Source of the DNA: Aquimarina megaterium XH134
GTDB taxonomy: Bacteria > Bacteroidota > Bacteroidia > Flavobacteriales > Flavobacteriaceae
Reading direction: 5' to 3'
Length of the DNA: 64,000 nt
Assembly (NCBI RefSeq): GCF_000520975.1
Contig: NZ_JACB01000040.1
Coordinates: 44,789-108,788 of the forward strand
The notes under the pieces are model-generated. The model was not told where the DNA came from, ran no database searches, and was given only the letters and a program-made list of their open reading frames with translations. Both the position numbers and the translations under genes were made by a program. Below, in pieces: positions 60,738-64,000 of this stretch. Numbering within the stretch: the first letter of the stretch is position 1; each line of letters starts with the position of its first letter.

Positions 60738-60803
60738 ATGTACGCCCTCTCTCTTGGATTTCTGTACACTGGAATAAAAAACATTTAAAAGAGGCGTACA
60801 TAT
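60738..60803 (+). terminator. Long inverted repeat after the response regulator gene
   Basis: TATGTACGCC(C)TCT near 60738-60751 pairs with AGAGGCGTACATA (60791-60803), 13 pairs with one bulge, enclosing about 39 nt, followed by TTTTAT. It starts 11 bases after the stop, so a terminator or 3' stabilising structure is likely. Confidence 0.5.
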
Positions 60804-60916
60804 TTTATCCCTCAATTCTATCTCAATGAGACAAAACCATTTTATATATTATCATTAAACAATCGACATTGTTTGGTTTATGTCTTAAAAAAAACTAGTT
60901 TATTACATATTATAAC

Positions 60917-60937
60917 TACTTTTGGCCCGTTTATTGA
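60917..60937 (+). promoter_or_regulatory. Candidate promoters upstream of rpoN
   Basis: Two overlapping signals: TACTTTTG (60917-60924, exact TAnnTTTG) and TTGGCCCGTTTATTGA (60922-60937), which differs from the sigma-54 consensus TTGGCACG-N4-TTGC at two positions. A third -7 box, TATTTTTG, is at 61036-61043, 26 bases before the rpoN ATG. A small hairpin AAACAAT-N4-ATTGTTT lies at 60856-60873. Confidence 0.35.
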
Positions 60938-61035
60938 TTACAGCCAAAAATAAAATCATTGCAATTATGGTTTTATAGCATTTTTTGTAAATAAACTAAC
61001 CTTCTTATACTTCTTTAAAAACAGTGTTTTTTGTT

Positions 61036-61043
61036 TATTTTTG
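61036..61043 (+). promoter_or_regulatory. -7 box nearest rpoN
   Basis: TATTTTTG, exact TAnnTTTG, 26 bases before the ATG at 61070; no convincing -33. Confidence 0.4.
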
Positions 61044-61069
61044 TGAGTAGAAGAACATTGATAATTTTT

Positions 61070-62530
61070 ATGCTAAAACAACAATTAAATTTTAAGCTTT
61101 CTCAAAAACTTTCTCCACAGCAGATTCAACTCATGAAGTTGATTCAACTTCCTACGCAAGCATTCGAACAACGTTTGAAGCAAGAAATGGAAGAAAATCC
61201 TGCTCTTGATAGTGGAAAAGATAAAGCGGATGAATTTGAAGATGCGTTTAGCAATGAAAACTCTGCAGAAGAGGATTATGGAACCGAAAAGATAGAAGCA
61301 GATATTAATGTTGATGAATATCTTAGTGATGATGAGATTCCTAGTTACAGATTAAGTTCTAATAATTATAGTGCTGATGATGAAGAAAAAAGTGTTCCCT
61401 ACGCCTCTGGAACATCATTTCATCAGCATTTGGTTAACCAGCTAAATACGTATCGATTTAATGATGAAGAAAGAGAAATAGCCGAATTTCTTGTCGGTAG
61501 CGTTGATGAAAGTGGTTATATAAGAAGATCTTTGTCAGATATTTTAGACGATTTGGCCTTTACTCAAAATGTATATACTACCGAAGAAAAAATAGAAAAC
61601 ATCTTACAAATTGTTCACCAACTAGATCCAGCGGGTGTTGGTGCTCGTAATTTACAAGAATGTCTCTGGATTCAACTGGATAGAAAAGAAACTACTATCC
61701 CTATAAAATTAGCTTCAGAAATCCTCAAAAAAGCTTTTGATCATTTTAGCAAAAAGCATTATGACAAACTTTTATTAAAATTTGACATTACTGAGGAACA
61801 GTTAAAAGAAGCTATTGATGAAATTGAACATCTTAACCCTAAACCAGGAGGAGCTTATGCTGGAAACAACCGTTTGATCGAACATGTGGTTCCCGACTTT
61901 ACAATTAGAATTGTAGATGGAGAACTCGAATTAACACTAAACGGTCGTAATGCCCCAGAACTTCATGTATCCAGAGAATACAACAATATGCTTCAGGGAT
62001 ATAAAGCCAGTAAAGAAAAATCTAAATCCCAAAAAGATGCTGTGTTATTTATCAAACAAAAATTAGATGCAGCAAAATGGTTTATCGAAGCAGTAAAACA
62101 AAGACAACAGACACTTTTTATTACTATGAGTGCAATAATGCACTATCAAAAAAGTTATTTCCTTAGTGGAGACGAAAGAAATCTTAAGCCAATGATTTTA
62201 AAAGACATTGCTGATGAGATCTCTATGGATGTAAGTACCGTTTCGAGAGTAGCAAATAGTAAATATGTAGATACTCCTTATGGGACAAAACTTATTAAAG
62301 AGTTCTTTTCTGAGTCCATGACCAATGATCAAGGTGAAGAAGTCTCTACCAGAGAAATTAAAAAAATACTGGAAATAACTATAGGTGAAGAAGACAAGAA
62401 AAAACCCCTTACGGATGAAAAGCTTGCTAAAATCCTTAAAGAGAAAGGGTACCCTATAGCCAGAAGAACTGTAGCCAAATACAGGGAACAATTAGATATT
62501 CCTGTTGCCAGACTACGAAAGAAAATTTAA
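61070..62530 (+). CDS. rpoN: RNA polymerase sigma-54 factor
   Basis: Sigma-54 (486 aa) directs polymerase to -24/-12 promoters and needs an AAA+ activator. The ATG at 61070 gives MLKQQLNFKLSQKLSPQQIQLMKLIQLP, the normal Gln/Leu-rich region I; the longer reading adds 13 unrelated residues. The acidic region II is at about 50-110, the core-binding domain at about 115-300, and the C-terminal DNA-binding part has the helix-turn-helix DIADEISMDVSTVSRVANSKYV and the RpoN box ARRTVAKYREQL (near 465-476, usual form ARRTVAKYRE). One-base overlap (TAATG) with the next gene. Confidence 0.97.
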   Translation: MLKQQLNFKLSQKLSPQQIQLMKLIQLPTQAFEQRLKQEMEENPALDSGKDKADEFEDAFSNENSAEEDYGTEKIEADINVDEYLSDDEIPSYRLSSNNYSADDEEKSVPYASGTSFHQHLVNQLNTYRFNDEEREIAEFLVGSVDESGYIRRSLSDILDDLAFTQNVYTTEEKIENILQIVHQLDPAGVGARNLQECLWIQLDRKETTIPIKLASEILKKAFDHFSKKHYDKLLLKFDITEEQLKEAIDEIEHLNPKPGGAYAGNNRLIEHVVPDFTIRIVDGELELTLNGRNAPELHVSREYNNMLQGYKASKEKSKSQKDAVLFIKQKLDAAKWFIEAVKQRQQTLFITMSAIMHYQKSYFLSGDERNLKPMILKDIADEISMDVSTVSRVANSKYVDTPYGTKLIKEFFSESMTNDQGEEVSTREIKKILEITIGEEDKKKPLTDEKLAKILKEKGYPIARRTVAKYREQLDIPVARLRKKI

Positions 62531-63135
62531 TGAATTTTTTTCTTAGAAGTGTTTCTTATATTTTACACCCATTATTGATGCCTCTTTTGGGTGCCATAAT
62601 TTATTTTAGTACAGCTCCAAGATTTATTCCAATCGAAATTATTAGAGCCAAAGTTTTTGGGCTAATTATTCTTACCATCCTAATACCTATTGTATTATTC
62701 TTTTTATTAAAAAGTACCGGAACTATTACCTCAATACATCTTGAAAACGTAAAACAACGAAAAATCCCGTTATTACTACAATCTATCCTACTTATAGTGG
62801 TTATCAAAATGGTTATTGATGTATATCATTATCCAGAGTTATATTTTTTCTTTTTAGGAATTCTGTTTTCTTCATTAAGTGCAATTTTTATGGTATTGTT
62901 TAACATAAAAGCAAGCTTACATATGATTGGGATTAGCGGAATCACGATGTTTACTGTGGCACTAAGTATTCATTTTGGACTTAATTTAACTATTCTAATA
63001 GCCATGCTGATGATTTTTAACGGGCTGGTAGCCACATCTCGATTACATTGCAAAGCACATAGTAATCTAGAATTGATCCTAGGGTTTCTAATAGGGATAA
63101 TCCCGCAGCTTACTTTAGCAAATTTCTGGTTATAA
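62530..63135 (+). CDS. PAP2-like integral membrane protein
   Basis: A 201-residue protein with six or seven helices, coupled to rpoN by a one-base overlap. Remnants of the PAP2 phosphatase pattern are visible: LENVKQRKIPLLLQ (about 73-86, cf. KxxxxxxRP), KASLHMIGISG (about 134-144, cf. PSGH) and SRLHCKAHSNLELILGFLIG (about 175-194, cf. SRxxxxxHxxxD, here with the last His and an acidic Glu). Some catalytic positions differ from true PAP2 enzymes, so activity is uncertain. The pairing with rpoN is common in flavobacteria. The end overlaps the convergent barrel gene by 6 bases. Confidence 0.75.
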   Translation: MNFFLRSVSYILHPLLMPLLGAIIYFSTAPRFIPIEIIRAKVFGLIILTILIPIVLFFLLKSTGTITSIHLENVKQRKIPLLLQSILLIVVIKMVIDVYHYPELYFFFLGILFSSLSAIFMVLFNIKASLHMIGISGITMFTVALSIHFGLNLTILIAMLMIFNGLVATSRLHCKAHSNLELILGFLIGIIPQLTLANFWL

Positions 63136-63837
63136 AATATAAAACATCAATCCAATTTTTGCAGTATTCAATCCTACAGATTCTCCCTGAATTGTAGCAT
63201 CACTATTGAATAGAGTATTCAAACTATAGTAGAAATGAAAATTAAAGGTGTTCCACCCAAAAGTAAACGTTGCTCCTACCCTCCATCGATTTAATTCATC
63301 CAATTTCGCTTGTCTCACTCGGTTTCCCGGTTGTTTAAAATTAGAATTAAAAGAATACAAGTATCCCATTCTAACACCTGTATAAATTCTATAAAACTTA
63401 TGGGTTTCAGGAATAGATGTACGCCATCTAAACTCAAAAGGAGCTTCTACCAAATGTGTGGTAAATCTATTAGTGCTATAATCGACACCTTTTAAACTAC
63501 TAAATATACTCTGCTCAGTATTTTCTTCCTCTCCTATAAACAAATTCTGATTATACACGTTTAACGAATACCCTAGTCCAAGACCTATAGAAATATTACG
63601 CCTTTTATTAATTGGCATATCTCGGATAAATCCTAAATGTAGTCCCCCAGAAAAACCAGATTGACTCACATCTGTTGGTCTATTAAGTAATAGGTTAAAT
63701 GTTACACCTATATAAAACTGATCTTCTCGATATAAAGAATCTATCTCTATTTCTTGAGTAGAATCTTGCTTGGTTTCCTGTCCCCAAGAAAGAAACACAA
63801 ACAAATAACATACAATGAATACAAACAATTTTTTCAT
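63130..63837 (-). CDS. Outer-membrane beta-barrel protein (porin / PorT-like family)
   Basis: A 235-residue exported barrel. I use the ATG at 63837 (MKKLFVFIVCYLF); the upstream ATG three codons before is less typical. Signal peptide ends near SWGQ (about residue 19). The body shows repeated amphipathic strands: FYIGVTFNLLL, GLHLGFIRDMPINKRRNISIGLGLGYSLN, YRIYTGVRMGYLYS, and an end IGLMFYIL with a terminal hydrophobic residue. It resembles the OMP_b-brl_2 family that includes the type IX secretion component PorT, but this similarity alone does not prove it is PorT. Conserved position near rpoN. Confidence 0.78.
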   Translation of the reverse strand: MKKLFVFIVCYLFVFLSWGQETKQDSTQEIEIDSLYREDQFYIGVTFNLLLNRPTDVSQSGFSGGLHLGFIRDMPINKRRNISIGLGLGYSLNVYNQNLFIGEEENTEQSIFSSLKGVDYSTNRFTTHLVEAPFEFRWRTSIPETHKFYRIYTGVRMGYLYSFNSNFKQPGNRVRQAKLDELNRWRVGATFTFGWNTFNFHFYYSLNTLFNSDATIQGESVGLNTAKIGLMFYIL

Positions 63838-63896
63838 ATAGATCACTAAAATAAATCTATTTCTTTAGAAATAAGAGAAAGTTTATAAAAACAAGG

Positions 63897-63944
63897 CTAA
63901 ATCATATAAAATCCTGCCCGAAGGCAGGATTTTATATGATTTAG
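63897..63944. terminator. 22-bp perfect inverted repeat (terminator)
   Basis: Arms 63897-63918 and 63923-63944 are perfect inverted copies around CGAA, with GC-rich tip CCTGCC/GGCAGG and AT-rich base. It lies upstream of the barrel gene, so it most likely ends a minus-strand gene that enters from the right of the window (stop codons on that strand begin near 63970). No T-run beyond the stem on the minus strand except within it. Confidence 0.75.
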
Positions 63945-64000
63945 ACATTTATGCTACGATAATAGTAAACAACTATATACTACTTAAAATTATCTGAAGC

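Noticed and set aside
60790..60801. GAGGCGTA shared between the inverted repeat after the response regulator and the gap at about 47875
   Set aside because: An 8-base match in 64 kb is expected by chance; surrounding sequence does not align.
1..64000. CRISPR arrays, rRNA genes, insertion sequences, integrases, prophage genes
   Set aside because: None seen on either strand: no regularly spaced repeats, no transposase or integrase motifs, only one tRNA.

Overview
The window is ordinary chromosome from a low-GC member of the Bacteroidota, almost certainly a marine Flavobacteriaceae. The reasons are the alternative complex III (act) operon fused to a cytochrome oxidase operon, the TAnnTTTG type -7 promoter boxes, rplM starting with GTG, the DUF5916, DUF5686 and DUF2723 families, and the rpoN / PAP2-like / outer-membrane barrel group. 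The genus cannot be fixed from the sequence alone.

Layout. 1-10119 (minus strand) is one respiratory operon: actA-actB-actC-actD-actE-actF-coxB-coxA, moving electrons from menaquinol through haem c proteins to an aa3-type oxidase; coxA runs off the left edge. 10342-15462 holds a SPOR protein and the convergent rimP-nusA-infB operon, whose short leader carries a perfect terminator-like hairpin. 15687-29710 is housekeeping and envelope material: a universal stress protein, tRNA-Gln, a DUF2723 O-mannosyltransferase-like protein, a polysaccharide deacetylase, a cysteine-free thioredoxin, a metallophosphoesterase, polA, a serine hydrolase and a DUF5916 outer-membrane protein. 29992-41794 is mostly translation: rplM-rpsI-rpsB, tsf, pyrH-frr, then a DUF5686 protein, an MMPL transporter and asnS.

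41.9-60.7 kb is accessory. In flavobacteria as I know them asnS and rpoN sit close together; here about 19 kb lies between them. It carries (i) a four-gene operon with a secreted protein of ten 34-residue SDHY repeats, a LytS-type kinase, a second kinase-like protein that has lost its phospho-accepting histidine, and a LytTR regulator; (ii) a secreted HExxHxxGxxH metalloprotease whose leader has two related hairpins; (iii) katG with an ankyrin gene and an unknown gene, next to an XRE/S24-like regulator with candidate operators on both sides; (iv) a MarR-GNAT group; (v) two tandem copies of a lipoprotein plus multi-pass membrane protein pair, leading directly into a sensor-less HisKA_3 kinase and a LuxR-type response regulator. 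61.1-63.8 kb returns to the conserved core with rpoN.

The least expected signal lies between genes. Three long gaps (near 33.2, 39.9 and 47.8 kb, with a weaker fourth at 57.7 kb) share a promoter-like block: TGTTAA, about 20 nt, a GGGG-N5/6-CCCC palindrome, then exactly 34 nt to a TA-starting -7 box. In each case it points into a gap with no protein gene, and in two cases towards an intrinsic terminator on the same strand. I read these as promoters for small RNAs under one common regulator. This and the two accessory signalling operons are the best candidates for undescribed biology here. All family assignments come from motifs and recall; no database search was run.
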